Made by a program: the position numbers and the translations under genes. Below the pieces are notes generated by a model. That model had not been told where the DNA came from and ran no database searches. It saw only the letters and a program-made list of their open reading frames with translations. Of a stretch of DNA of 64,000 nucleotides, positions 8,415-15,991 are shown one piece after another (the stretch's first letter is position 1; the number at the start of each line of letters is the position of its first letter). This stretch comes from DASZHJ01 sp035541215 (GTDB lineage Bacteria; Pseudomonadota; Alphaproteobacteria; ATCC43930; CGMCC-115725), in assembly GCA_035541215.1 (NCBI GenBank), contig DATKNV010000088.1:1-64000 (forward strand). The letters run 5' to 3'.

Positions 8415-9182
8415 ATGACCGAGCTCGTGATCCGCCAGCTGAAGGCGCTCAAGGACAATTACATCTACCTCCTGCGCGATCCCGCGACGGGGGCGACCGG
8501 CGTCGTCGATCCCGCGGAGCCCGGCCCCGTGGAAGAGGCGCTCGCGGAGACCGGCTGGCGCCTCACCCACATCCTCAACACGCATCACCACGGCGATCAC
8601 ACCGGCGCAAACCTCGCGCTCAAGTCCAAGTGGCACTGCACGATCGTGGGGCCGCGCGCCGATCACGGCCGCATTCCCGGCATCGACCTCGACGTCGGCG
8701 AGGGCGACGAGTACCGCTTCGGGAAGCAGGTCGCGCGCGTCTTCGACGTGCCCGGCCACACCCGCGGCCACATCGCCTATTGGTTCCGGGACTCGCGCGC
8801 GCTCTTCTGCGGCGACACGCTCTTCGCGCTGGGCTGCGGCCGGCTCTTCGAGGGGACGCCGCAGCAGATGTGGAGTTCGCTCTCGAAGCTCCGCGCGCTG
8901 CCGCCGGAGACGCGCGTCTATTGCGCGCACGAATACACGCAATCGAACGCGCGCTTCGCGCTCACCGTCGAGCCCGGCAACGCCGCCCTCCGCGAGCGCT
9001 CGGGCGCCGTCGACCGGCTGCGCGCGGAGAGCCGGCCGACCGTGCCCTCCTTGATGTCCGAGGAGGTCGCCACCAATCCTTTCCTGCGCGCGGATCAACC
9101 CCTGCTGCAGGCTGCGATGGGGGCGCCCGGCGACCCCGTTGCCACCTTCGCCGAAATCCGCCGCCGCAAGGACGTGTTCTAG
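8415..9182 (+). CDS. gloB: Hydroxyacylglutathione hydrolase (glyoxalase II)
   Basis: The 255-residue metallo-beta-lactamase-fold enzyme hydrolyses S-lactoylglutathione to lactate and glutathione, the second step of methylglyoxal detoxification. The dinuclear metal site is visible as THHHGDHTG, PGHTRGHIAY, FCGDTLFALGCGRLFEG and CAHEYT. The C-terminal SLMSEEVATNPFLR helix, which helps bind glutathione, is present. It is followed 28 bp later by a glutathione transferase, which fits a glutathione-linked detoxification group. Confidence 0.95.
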   Translation: MTELVIRQLKALKDNYIYLLRDPATGATGVVDPAEPGPVEEALAETGWRLTHILNTHHHGDHTGANLALKSKWHCTIVGPRADHGRIPGIDLDVGEGDEYRFGKQVARVFDVPGHTRGHIAYWFRDSRALFCGDTLFALGCGRLFEGTPQQMWSSLSKLRALPPETRVYCAHEYTQSNARFALTVEPGNAALRERSGAVDRLRAESRPTVPSLMSEEVATNPFLRADQPLLQAAMGAPGDPVATFAEIRRRKDVF

Positions 9183-9210
9183 ACTCTTGCCTCAACCCGG
9201 AGACGCCTCG

Positions 9211-9831
9211 ATGAAGCTTCGTTTCGCTCCCACCTCGCCCTTCGTGCGCAAGGTCATGGTGACCGCGCTCGAGACCGGTCTCGCCGGCCGGATCGAGAAG
9301 ATCCCGAGTTCGGTCATGCCGACCAAGCCCAATGACGAGATCGCCCGCGAGAACCCGCTGGTGAAGGTGCCGGCCCTCACCACCGACGACGGCATGGTGC
9401 TCTACGACTCCCCGGTCATCTGCGAGTATCTCGACAGCCTCCACAGCGGCCCCAAGCTCTTCCCGGCGCCGGGGCCGCAGCGCTGGATCGCGCTGCGCCA
9501 GCAGGCGCTCGCGGACGGCGTTCTCGAGGCGGGCATCCTCGCGCGCTACGAGAGCCTCAGGCCCAAGGAGCTGCAGTGGCCGGATTGGACCGAAGGCCAG
9601 ATGCGAAAAGTGCGCCTGGCCGTCGCCGCGCTCGAGGTGGAGGTGGGCCAGGGCTTGCTGCGCGGGCCTCTCACCATCGGCCAGATCGCGATCGGCTGCG
9701 CGCTCGGATATCTCGATTTCCGCTACGCTAGCCTCGAATGGCGCAGCACGGCTCCGGGCCTCGGGCGCTGGTACGCGGATTTCGCGGAGCGGCCGTCCAT
9801 GCGCCAGACGGTGCCGCAAGACCCGAAGTGA
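9211..9831 (+). CDS. Glutathione S-transferase family protein
   Basis: The 206-residue protein has an N-terminal thioredoxin-fold domain. In it, MKLRFAPTSPFVRKVMVTALE carries the candidate catalytic serine and NPLVKVPAL the cis-proline that contacts glutathione. YDSPVICEYLD supplies the gamma-glutamyl-binding Asp/Ser pair. The C-terminal helical domain is complete. Start ATG 9211 was chosen because it opens the fold directly; the upstream ATG at 9139 lies inside gloB. The substrate is unknown. Its stop overlaps the cupin gene start (GTGA). Confidence 0.88.
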   Translation: MKLRFAPTSPFVRKVMVTALETGLAGRIEKIPSSVMPTKPNDEIARENPLVKVPALTTDDGMVLYDSPVICEYLDSLHSGPKLFPAPGPQRWIALRQQALADGVLEAGILARYESLRPKELQWPDWTEGQMRKVRLAVAALEVEVGQGLLRGPLTIGQIAIGCALGYLDFRYASLEWRSTAPGLGRWYADFAERPSMRQTVPQDPK

Positions 9832-10262
9832 CGGGTGCGAGCGAGAGCGCGGAGGCGGCGATCCGCCGCCTCGGCCTCGCACCCCATCCCGAGGGCGGCT
9901 GGTTCCGGGAGACGTTCCGAGATGGCGGCACCGGCGGTGCGCGCGGCGCCTCGACCGCGATCTACTACCTGCTGCAGGCCGGTGAGGTCTCGCGCTGGCA
10001 TCGCGTCGATGCCACGGAGGTCTGGCACTGGTACGCCGGCGCGCCGCTGCTGCTGACGCTCTCGCCGGACGGCAGGGCGCGCCGCGAGCTCGTCCTCGGC
10101 CCCGACCTCGCGGCGGGCGCGGAACCGCAGCGTGTCGTGCCCGCGACGGTATGGCAGACGGCGCGGAGCCTCGGCGCCTGGACGCTCGCGGGCTGCACCG
10201 TGGCCCCCGCTTTCGAGTTCGCGGGGTTCGAGATGGCGCCGCCGGGCTGGGAGCCGGGCTAG
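9828..10262 (+). CDS. DUF985 (cupin_5) family protein
   Basis: The 144-residue single-domain cupin shows the family pattern LGLAPHPEGGWFRETFR, STAIYYLL, SRWHRVDATEVWHWYAGAPL and VVPATVWQTAR. It contains His residues that could bind a metal or ligand. The biochemical role of this family is not settled; some members are annotated as sugar-epimerase-like. GTG 9828 overlaps the GST stop. An in-frame ATG at 9738 would add 30 residues that are only the GST gene in another frame. The stop codon shares 3 bp with the convergent EamA gene. Confidence 0.85.
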   Translation: MTGASESAEAAIRRLGLAPHPEGGWFRETFRDGGTGGARGASTAIYYLLQAGEVSRWHRVDATEVWHWYAGAPLLLTLSPDGRARRELVLGPDLAAGAEPQRVVPATVWQTARSLGAWTLAGCTVAPAFEFAGFEMAPPGWEPG

Positions 10263-11143
10263 GCTCTCCGCCAGAGATCGCCCGCGGCGAAAGCCGCGCC
10301 GCCGACGATCAGCAGTGCCCCAAGCGCGAGCGCAATGCTGAGCGCTCCGCGGCCAAAGACCAGCAGCAGGGTCGTGGAGATCAGCGGCGCCATGTAGGAG
10401 AAGCCGCCGAGGGCGCGAAGGCTCCCGTGCTTGACGCCGTGATCCCAGAGGAAGAACGCCGCGCCCACGGGCCCCAGACCGAGCGCCAGCACCGCGAGCC
10501 ATTCGCCGGGCTCCGGCACGACGGTGGTCTCGAGGAGCGAGTGACAGATCGCCGCCAGCACCGCCGTCACGCCGCAGAAGCCGCCGACGGCGTCGCTGGA
10601 AACTTCGCCGAAACGGCGGCTCAGCACGGAATAGCTCGACCACACCAGCGCCGCCGCGAGCGCCATGGCATAGCCCGGGAGATGCGCGAGATCGAGCGCG
10701 ACGCCGCGCCCGCCCGTCACCAGGAGCACGGTGCCGCAGAGCCCCGCGGCGCCGCCGAGCAGGTGCCACCAGCGCAGGCGCTCGCCTGTGGCGAGGCCCG
10801 AGCCCAGGACGACCAGGAGCGGCCAGAGATAGCAGACGAGACTTGCCTCGACGGGCGGCGCGAGGCGGAGCGCCGTGAAGTAGCAGAAGTGATAGCCGAA
10901 GAGCCCGCCGACCCCGAGGAGCCAGACCGGCAGCGGCTGGCGGAGGTGGCCGAAGAGGTCGCCGCCGCGCGCAAGCCTGATCGCGAAGCCCAAGAGGAAC
11001 GCCAGCGCGAAGGTGAGCGCCACCAGCTCGAAAGGCGGCAAGCGGCTCGCGAAGGTCGTGAGCGGCGCGAGCAGCGACCAGAGCAGCACCGCAGCCGCAC
11101 CGGCAAGGCTCGCCCGCCGGATCGAGGCGGCATGAGCGGACAT
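10259..11143 (-). CDS. EamA-family (DMT) transporter
   Basis: The 294-residue ten-helix protein has two EamA repeats. The first runs LAGAAAVLLWSLLAPLTTFASRLPPFELVAL and the second starts near LAAALVWSSYSVLSRRF, both typical of the family. FGYHFCYFTALRLAPPVEASLVCYLWPLLVVLGSGL is the conserved helix 3-4 pair seen in aromatic amino acid/metabolite exporters of the YddG-like group. Substrate unproven. It is monocistronic by layout, converging on the cupin gene and separated from the ASCH gene by 59 bp. Confidence 0.87.
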   Translation of the reverse strand: MSAHAASIRRASLAGAAAVLLWSLLAPLTTFASRLPPFELVALTFALAFLLGFAIRLARGGDLFGHLRQPLPVWLLGVGGLFGYHFCYFTALRLAPPVEASLVCYLWPLLVVLGSGLATGERLRWWHLLGGAAGLCGTVLLVTGGRGVALDLAHLPGYAMALAAALVWSSYSVLSRRFGEVSSDAVGGFCGVTAVLAAICHSLLETTVVPEPGEWLAVLALGLGPVGAAFFLWDHGVKHGSLRALGGFSYMAPLISTTLLLVFGRGALSIALALGALLIVGGAAFAAGDLWRRA

Positions 11144-11202
11144 GGAGACGAGGGTTTGCCGGCGCGATGCGCGCCGGTCAAGTAATTCAATTCGCTAATC
11201 GG

Positions 11203-11598
11203 TTAGGCAGAATCGAGGCGCTCAACGAGCCGGAACCGCTCGCAATAGAGGAGCATGTCGGGCGCGAAGACGCCTTGCCGTTGGAAATACCGTTGATGCG
11301 CCGATCGCCAATACGACAAGGTGCGATCTCCCTCCCCCTCGTCGAAGGCAAAAGCCTCATCGACGTCGCAAAACCGCTTCTGGAAGAGCTCGATCGTCTC
11401 GATGACCGCTCGCGCGGCGCCTGCTCCGTCGAGCATCACCATGCGCTTTCCCAGGGCGGTCAAAAGACCATCGCTCGCCGCCCAGCACGTCGCTCGTTTC
11501 TTCCCAGCTAAGACGAGCGCCGCCAGCTCAGTCGCGAGCTCTCGGTTATCGCCGAATGAAAATCGCTCGAGCGATTGCCAGTTCCCACCGTCACTCAC
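11203..11598 (-). CDS. ASCH domain protein
   Basis: The 131-residue protein fits the ASCH (PUA-like) fold. FSFGDNRELATELAALVLAGKKRATCWAA is the signature helix followed by the GKKRAT nucleic-acid-facing loop, and then VIETIELFQKRFCDVDEAFAFDEGEGDRTLSYWRSAHQRYF. ASCH proteins are thought to bind RNA, and some hydrolyse modified nucleosides such as N4-acetylcytidine. Start GTG 11598 is chosen because the frame upstream runs into phaB. It lies 20 bp after phaB and may be read through from it, with no obvious link to PHB. Confidence 0.8.
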   Translation of the reverse strand: MSDGGNWQSLERFSFGDNRELATELAALVLAGKKRATCWAASDGLLTALGKRMVMLDGAGAARAVIETIELFQKRFCDVDEAFAFDEGEGDRTLSYWRSAHQRYFQRQGVFAPDMLLYCERFRLVERLDSA

Positions 11599-11618
11599 GG
11601 CCGCAACGCCCGCCGTGC

Positions 11619-12341
11619 TCAGTACATGTGCTGGCCGCCGTTGATCGAGAGCGTCGAGCCCGTGATGAAGCCGCCCTCGTCGGAGACGAGGAAAAGGACG
11701 CCGCGGGCGATCTCTTCCGCATGGCCGAGACGCCCCACGGGGATGCGCGCGACGATCTTCTCCAGCACGTTCTGCGGCACTGCGCGCACCATCTCGGTAT
11801 CGATGTAGCCCGGCGCGATCGCGTTGACGGTTATGCCCTTCCCCGCCCCCTCCTGCGCCAGCGCTTTGGTGAAGCCGTGGATGCCGGATTTGGCGGCGGC
11901 GTAATTCACCTGCCCGTATTGGCCCGCCTGGCCGTTGATCGAGCCGATGTTGACGATGCGGCCGAAGCCGCGCTCGCGCATGCTCTCGATGACGACGCGG
12001 CACATGTTGAAGCAGGAGGTGAGGTTGGTCTGAATGACCGCGCCCCAATTCTCCGGCGTCATCCGGTGCAGCACGGAATCCCGGGTGATACCGGCGTTGT
12101 TGATGAGGATCTCGACCGGGCCGAGGTCGGCGACGATCCGTTTCACGCCCTCCTCGCAGGATTTGTAGTCGCCGACGTCGAACTTGTAGGCCTTGATCCC
12201 CGTCGCCTCCGTGAACTCGTGCGCCGCCGCATCGTTGCCGGCGTAATTCGCGGCGACCCTGTGGCCGCGCGCATGGAGTGCCATCGAGATCGCCTTGCCG
12301 ATGCCGCGAGTGCCGCCCGTCACCACCGCCACGCGTGCCAT
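11619..12341 (-). CDS. phaB: Acetoacetyl-CoA reductase
   Basis: The 240-residue short-chain dehydrogenase makes (R)-3-hydroxybutyryl-CoA from acetoacetyl-CoA with NADPH. It has the cofactor loop VVTGGTRGIGKAIS, NNAG, the catalytic SINGQAGQYGQVNYAAAKSG stretch with Ser, Tyr and Lys in place, and the family end GSTLSINGGQHMY. It sits 43 bp after phaA, completing the precursor-forming pair. The canonical length and intact active site support the assignment over a general FabG. Confidence 0.95.
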   Translation of the reverse strand: MARVAVVTGGTRGIGKAISMALHARGHRVAANYAGNDAAAHEFTEATGIKAYKFDVGDYKSCEEGVKRIVADLGPVEILINNAGITRDSVLHRMTPENWGAVIQTNLTSCFNMCRVVIESMRERGFGRIVNIGSINGQAGQYGQVNYAAAKSGIHGFTKALAQEGAGKGITVNAIAPGYIDTEMVRAVPQNVLEKIVARIPVGRLGHAEEIARGVLFLVSDEGGFITGSTLSINGGQHMY

Positions 12342-12384
12342 CCGACCCTCCCCGGAAAGGTTTTCTGAGATCGCGAGGCGCGGC

Positions 12385-13560
12385 TTAGCCGCGCTCGACG
12401 CAAAGTGCGATGCCCATGCCGCCGCCGATGCAGAGCGTGGCGAGGCCCTTCTTCGAATTGCGCTTGATCATCTCGTGGAGCAGAGTCACGAGCACCCGCG
12501 CGCCGGAGGCGCCGATGGGATGGCCGATCGCGATCGCGCCGCCGTTTACGTTGACCTTCTCCGGATTGAAGCCGAGCTCCTTGTTGACGGCGCAAGCCTG
12601 TGCCGCAAAGGCCTCATTGGCCTCGACGAGGTCGAGGTCGTCGACGCTCCAGCCCGCGCGCTTCAGCGCGAGCCGGCTCGCGGGAATGGGGCCCGTTCCC
12701 ATGATCGCGGGATCGACGCCCGCGGTCGCCCAGGAGACGATGCGCGCCAAGGGCTTCACGCCGCGCCGCGCCGCTTCCTTGTCGCTCATGAGCACCACGG
12801 CGGCCGCGCCGTCGTTGATGCCGGAGGCATTGCCCGCGGTCACGGTGCCGTTCTTGTCGAAGGCTGGGCGCAGCTTCTGCAGCGTGTCGAGCGTCGTGCC
12901 GTGGCGCGGATACTCGTCGGCGTCGACGATCACCTCGCCCTTGCGGGTCGCGATCTTCACCGGCGCGATCTCGTCCTTGAAGCGGCCGGCCTTCTGTGCG
13001 GCCTCCGCGCGCGCCTGCGAGCGGAGCGCGAACTCGTCCTGCTGCTGGCGCGTGATCTGCCAGCGCTGCGCCACGTTCTCCGCGGTGTTGCCCATGTGAT
13101 AGCCGTTGAAGGCGTCCCAAAGCCCGTCGCGGATCATCGTGTCCACGAGCTGGGTGTCGCCCATCTTGGTGCCGTTGCGGAGATGGATGCAGTGCGGCGC
13201 CTGGCTCATGCTCTCCTGGCCGCCCGCCACCACGATCTCGCTGTCGCCGTTGCGGATCGCCTGGAAACCCAGCGCCACCGTGCGCAGGCCCGAGCCGCAG
13301 AGCTGATTGACGCCGTAAGCCGTTACCTCATAGGGCATGCCCGCCCCGATCGCCGCTTGCCGCGCGGGATTCTGGCCTTCGCCGGCGGCGAGGATCTGGC
13401 CCATGATGACCTCGGAGACTTCCTTAGCCTCGACCTTGGCGCGGCGGATCGCCTCGACGATCGCGATCTTGCCGAGCTCGTGAGCGGGAAGTGTGCTGAG
13501 GCTGCCGTTGAATGACCCCACGGGGGTACGGGCGGCACTGGCGATCACGACCTCGGTCAT
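12385..13560 (-). CDS. phaA: Acetyl-CoA acetyltransferase (beta-ketothiolase)
   Basis: The 391-residue thiolase condenses two acetyl-CoA into acetoacetyl-CoA for PHB synthesis. The acyl-accepting Cys is in NQLCGSGLRTVALG, the active His in GGAIAIGHPIGASG and the second Cys in LCIGGGMGIALCVERG. A good ribosome binding site (AGGAG) precedes ATG 13560. The 133 bp between it and phaC hold an AT-rich stretch and a candidate PhaR site, so phaAB may have its own promoter besides read-through from phaC. Confidence 0.95.
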   Translation of the reverse strand: MTEVVIASAARTPVGSFNGSLSTLPAHELGKIAIVEAIRRAKVEAKEVSEVIMGQILAAGEGQNPARQAAIGAGMPYEVTAYGVNQLCGSGLRTVALGFQAIRNGDSEIVVAGGQESMSQAPHCIHLRNGTKMGDTQLVDTMIRDGLWDAFNGYHMGNTAENVAQRWQITRQQQDEFALRSQARAEAAQKAGRFKDEIAPVKIATRKGEVIVDADEYPRHGTTLDTLQKLRPAFDKNGTVTAGNASGINDGAAAVVLMSDKEAARRGVKPLARIVSWATAGVDPAIMGTGPIPASRLALKRAGWSVDDLDLVEANEAFAAQACAVNKELGFNPEKVNVNGGAIAIGHPIGASGARVLVTLLHEMIKRNSKKGLATLCIGGGMGIALCVERG

Positions 13561-13618
13561 CGGAGACTCCTGAGCTGAAAGGGGGGAAGACGCGGGCTGC
13601 CTGCCCATTAAATAATAC

Positions 13619-13628
13619 TGCAGCGCAA
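13619..13628 (-). promoter_or_regulatory. Candidate PhaR operator upstream of phaA
   Basis: On the minus strand the sequence reads TTGCGCTGCA, followed by an AT-rich stretch (GTATTATTTAA) that could be part of a promoter for phaAB. The same decamer with one transition (TTGCGTTGCA) occurs in the phaE/phaR intergenic region at 15151. PhaR regulators are known to bind TGC-rich dyads before phasin and pha genes; assignment here is inference. Confidence 0.4.
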
Positions 13629-13693
13629 AATTTAAACCGGTGGCGGGATTGCGGTCCAGGCGCAGGTGTACGCGATTGGCGTGCACCCTTGCG

Positions 13694-14944
13694 TCAGCGC
13701 TTGCGGCGGCGTCGCGGCTTGGCCTTCGCTTGTGCGCCGAGCCAGGCCGCAAGCGGCTCCCAAACCATGCCCGGCGCCTCCCGCGACACGACCATGCCGA
13801 TGTGACCGAGCGCGGGAGACAGCACCTCGGCCCGCGGCAGCGCCGTGCCGAGCGCGCGGGCGGAGCCCGGCGGCACGATGCGATCCTGCGCCGGCACCAC
13901 CACCAGCGCCGGCATGTCGCAGCTCGCGGGATCGACGGTCTCGCCGGCGACGCGCCAAAGTCCGCGCGCGGTCGAATTGGCGGCGTACCACTCGCCGAGA
14001 CAGGCCTCCGCCGCCGGAAGCGCGAGCGGCACCCCATCGTTGAGCCAATCCTCGAGCGCCACGAACTCGCGCGCCCGTGCGCTCTCGGGGTCGAGCTCGG
14101 CAAAGCGCGTGAACTTCCGCAGCGCCAGCAGCGGATCGAGGGCGGCGAAGAGCGTCTGGAGGATGTCGACGGGAAGCTCGCCGAGCGGTCGGAAGAGCGC
14201 CGCGAGCGAGGGCGCGAGCGCGCCCAGGAACCGTGCCTGCTCCGGCCGCTCCGCATGGAAGTCCCAGGGCGTCGCGAGGAGTGCAACCGCGCTCACCCGT
14301 CGCGGCCTGCGCACCGCGAGCGCCAGCGCCAGGAGCCCGCCCATGCAGTAGCCCATGATGGGCATGGGCTCGCCCGCGGCATCTCCCGCGGCCGCGAGCG
14401 CCGCTTCGAGGCGGCCTGCGATGTATTCGGTGAGCGCGAAGCCGCGCTCGAACGCGCCGGGCTTGCCCCAATCCACCAGCAGCGGCCGCATTCCCCGCGC
14501 CGCGAGCCAACGCAGCAGGCTCTTCTCCGCCATGAGGTCGAGGATGTAGGCGCGATTGATGAGCGAGGGCACCACCAGCAGCGGCGCACCCCTTCCATCG
14601 ATCCCGTAATCGAGGAGCCGCGTCGAGCCGTCCCGCCAGATGGCGGGGGGATCGGCGAGATCGCGGCGATAGGGATGATCGCGGTAGTGCTCGATCCCCG
14701 CGAGGAAGCGGTCGGCGCGGGTCCGGAGCTCTAGATCGACCGCGGTGGCGAGCGCCTCAATCCCGACGGCGGCGAGCTGCTTTTCGAGGTCCTTTCCCGC
14801 CTCGCGCAGCTCGGGCCTCCAGGCGAGCCAGCCGTTCTTCAAGAGCGGCAAGGCGGCTTGCGAGCTCCCGAAGCTCGCGATCGCCGCCGCGAGATGGAGC
14901 GGCAGCGGGCGCGGGCCGAGCCGCGGCGGCGCCGTTGCCGTCAC
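13694..14944 (-). CDS. phaC: Poly(3-hydroxyalkanoate) synthase, short class III-like
   Basis: The 416-residue alpha/beta-hydrolase-fold polymerase elongates (R)-3-hydroxyacyl-CoA into PHB on the granule surface. The lipase-like box GYCMGG carries the nucleophile Cys200; Asp354 (PAQDRIVPPG) and His381 (LGHIGMVV) complete the triad. Its length is nearer class III PhaC (about 350-400) than class I (about 600). There is no in-frame ATG or GTG between GTG 14944 and about residue 124, deep in the fold. The start therefore has to lie inside the phaE-like gene, a 188-bp out-of-frame overlap. The C-terminus ends in a basic tail (KAKPRRRRKR). Confidence 0.88.
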   Translation of the reverse strand: MTATAPPRLGPRPLPLHLAAAIASFGSSQAALPLLKNGWLAWRPELREAGKDLEKQLAAVGIEALATAVDLELRTRADRFLAGIEHYRDHPYRRDLADPPAIWRDGSTRLLDYGIDGRGAPLLVVPSLINRAYILDLMAEKSLLRWLAARGMRPLLVDWGKPGAFERGFALTEYIAGRLEAALAAAGDAAGEPMPIMGYCMGGLLALALAVRRPRRVSAVALLATPWDFHAERPEQARFLGALAPSLAALFRPLGELPVDILQTLFAALDPLLALRKFTRFAELDPESARAREFVALEDWLNDGVPLALPAAEACLGEWYAANSTARGLWRVAGETVDPASCDMPALVVVPAQDRIVPPGSARALGTALPRAEVLSPALGHIGMVVSREAPGMVWEPLAAWLGAQAKAKPRRRRKR

Positions 14945-15095
14945 GGGGCGCGAAGCCCGGCATCGGAGGGAAGGCCGCGAGCATGCGCGCGAGCCCCTCC
15001 GCCAGCTCCGGGTGTGCCGCAAGGGCGATCAGCTGATCCTGCCACAGGTCCACATAACGCTTGGCCAGGGCCGCGAGGTCCGGCGGGTCCGCCAT
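14757..15095 (-). CDS. Small PhaE-like/PHA-synthase-associated coiled-coil protein
   Basis: The 112-residue product has an N-terminal helix MADPPDLAALAKRYVDLWQDQ, reminiscent of the PhaE start with its Tyr/Trp-Gln pattern. An Ala/Pro linker follows (residues 52-70), then a clear heptad coiled coil ELRELASRLAALEERLARLEA and a basic tail. Canonical class III PhaE is about three times longer. Position, first gene before phaC, and the coiled coil suggest a small activating subunit; that is inference. Codons 51-112 overlap the phaC N-terminus in another frame. Confidence 0.7.
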   Translation of the reverse strand: MADPPDLAALAKRYVDLWQDQLIALAAHPELAEGLARMLAAFPPMPGFAPRDGNGAAAARPAPAAAPSRGGDRELRELASRLAALEERLARLEARAARGGKGPRKAARRRRD

Positions 15096-15150
15096 GGCGC
15101 CGGAGTATATCGGCGCAGTATGACGGTTGCTAGGCGCGGGCGGTAGGTTA

Positions 15151-15161
15151 TTGCGTTGCAA
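15151..15161. promoter_or_regulatory. Candidate PhaR autoregulatory operator
   Basis: TTGCGTTGCAA, an inverted repeat TTGC-N3-GCAA, lies in the 133-bp divergent region between the phaE-like gene and phaR. A near copy lies upstream of phaA. PhaR proteins repress their own gene and are released by PHB granules, so a site here would control both directions. Confidence 0.45.
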
Positions 15162-15228
15162 CATCTTCCGCGCACGCGCGCGCAAAAGCTGATATGCTGC
15201 CCCATTCTTGCACAGCGGAAGCGGGCTC

Positions 15229-15843
15229 ATGGCAGACGAGCAGAGCGGAGCGCAGACCGGCGGCGCGGCGAAGCCCGAGCCGGTGGTGATCAAGAAATAC
15301 GCTAACCGGCGGCTCTACAACACCGCCACCAGCAGCTACGTCACACTCGACGATCTGAGCCGCATGGTGAAGGAAGGCCGCGACTTCGTGGTTTACGACG
15401 CCAAGAGCGGCGACGACATCACCCGGGCCGTACTGACGCAAATCATCGTCGAGGAGGAGCAGAAGGGCCAGAACCTGCTGCCGATCAGTTTCCTGCGCCA
15501 GCTCATCAGCCTTTACGGCGACAGCATGCAGTGGCTCGTGCCCCGCTATCTCGAGCAGGCGATGGCGGCCTTTGCGCGCAACCAGGAGCAGATGCGCAAG
15601 AGCCTGCAACAGACCTTCGGCGGGCTGTTCCCGTTCAGCAATCTCGAGGAGATGGGGAAGCAGAATCTCGCGCTCTTCGAGCAGACCATGAAGATGTTCT
15701 CGCCCTTCCCGGTCGCCGGCGAAGCGCCCGCGCAGAAGGGCGAGACCCCGGCGCCGGCCGGCGGCGACATCAAGGATCTGACCGAGCGCATCAACGCGCT
15801 CCAGAAGCAGATCGAGGAGCTAACGAAGAGCCGGAAGGAGTAG
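15229..15843 (+). CDS. phaR: Polyhydroxyalkanoate synthesis repressor PhaR
   Basis: The 204-residue protein has the PHB_acc N-terminal DNA-binding domain, with IKKYANRRLYNTATSSYVTLDDLSRMVKEGRDFVVYDAKSGDDITR the signature. The PHB-accumulation repeat ILTQIIVEEEQKGQNLLPISFLRQLISLYGD follows. A Phe-rich amphipathic middle (TFGGLFPFSNLEEM) could contact granules, and the C-terminal coiled coil is LTERINALQKQIEELTKS. PhaR binds both DNA and PHB and represses phasin and its own gene. ATG 15229 is used rather than 15208 because the family begins just before the domain. It is divergent from the pha operon. Confidence 0.95.
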   Translation: MADEQSGAQTGGAAKPEPVVIKKYANRRLYNTATSSYVTLDDLSRMVKEGRDFVVYDAKSGDDITRAVLTQIIVEEEQKGQNLLPISFLRQLISLYGDSMQWLVPRYLEQAMAAFARNQEQMRKSLQQTFGGLFPFSNLEEMGKQNLALFEQTMKMFSPFPVAGEAPAQKGETPAPAGGDIKDLTERINALQKQIEELTKSRKE

Positions 15844-15845
15844 CT

Positions 15846-15991
15846 CCCTCTCCAACGCAGTGGGAGAGGGTTGGGGCCCATTGCGAAGCAATGGGGGGTG
15901 AGGGTGTCCCCTAAGAGACCAGCGCAGCCGTCACCCTCACCGTCCCGTCGCTGCGCGACGGGCCCCTCCCTCTCCCGCATGCGGGAGAGGG
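15846..15991. repeat. Mosaic of intergenic palindromes
   Basis: Between phaR and the EAL gene lie five dyads: 15846-15870 (9-bp arms CCCTCTCC.../GGGAGAGGG, imperfect), 15878-15896 (CCCATTGC-gaa-GCAATGGG), 15897-15906 pairing with 15932-15941 (GGTGAGGGTG/CACCCTCACC), 15944-15962 (CCCGTCG-N5-CGACGGG) and a perfect 24-bp palindrome at 15968-15991. This matches the REP-like GGGAGAGGG...GGTGAGGG elements common in proteobacterial genomes. It may also terminate transcription from phaR. The 3' end of the next gene is built from it. Confidence 0.85.

Noticed and set aside
13694..15022. phaC starting at the ATG at 15022
   Set aside because: The extra 26 residues are Arg/Ser-rich and unlike any PHA synthase; GTG 14944 opens directly onto the RLGPRPLPLHLA segment.
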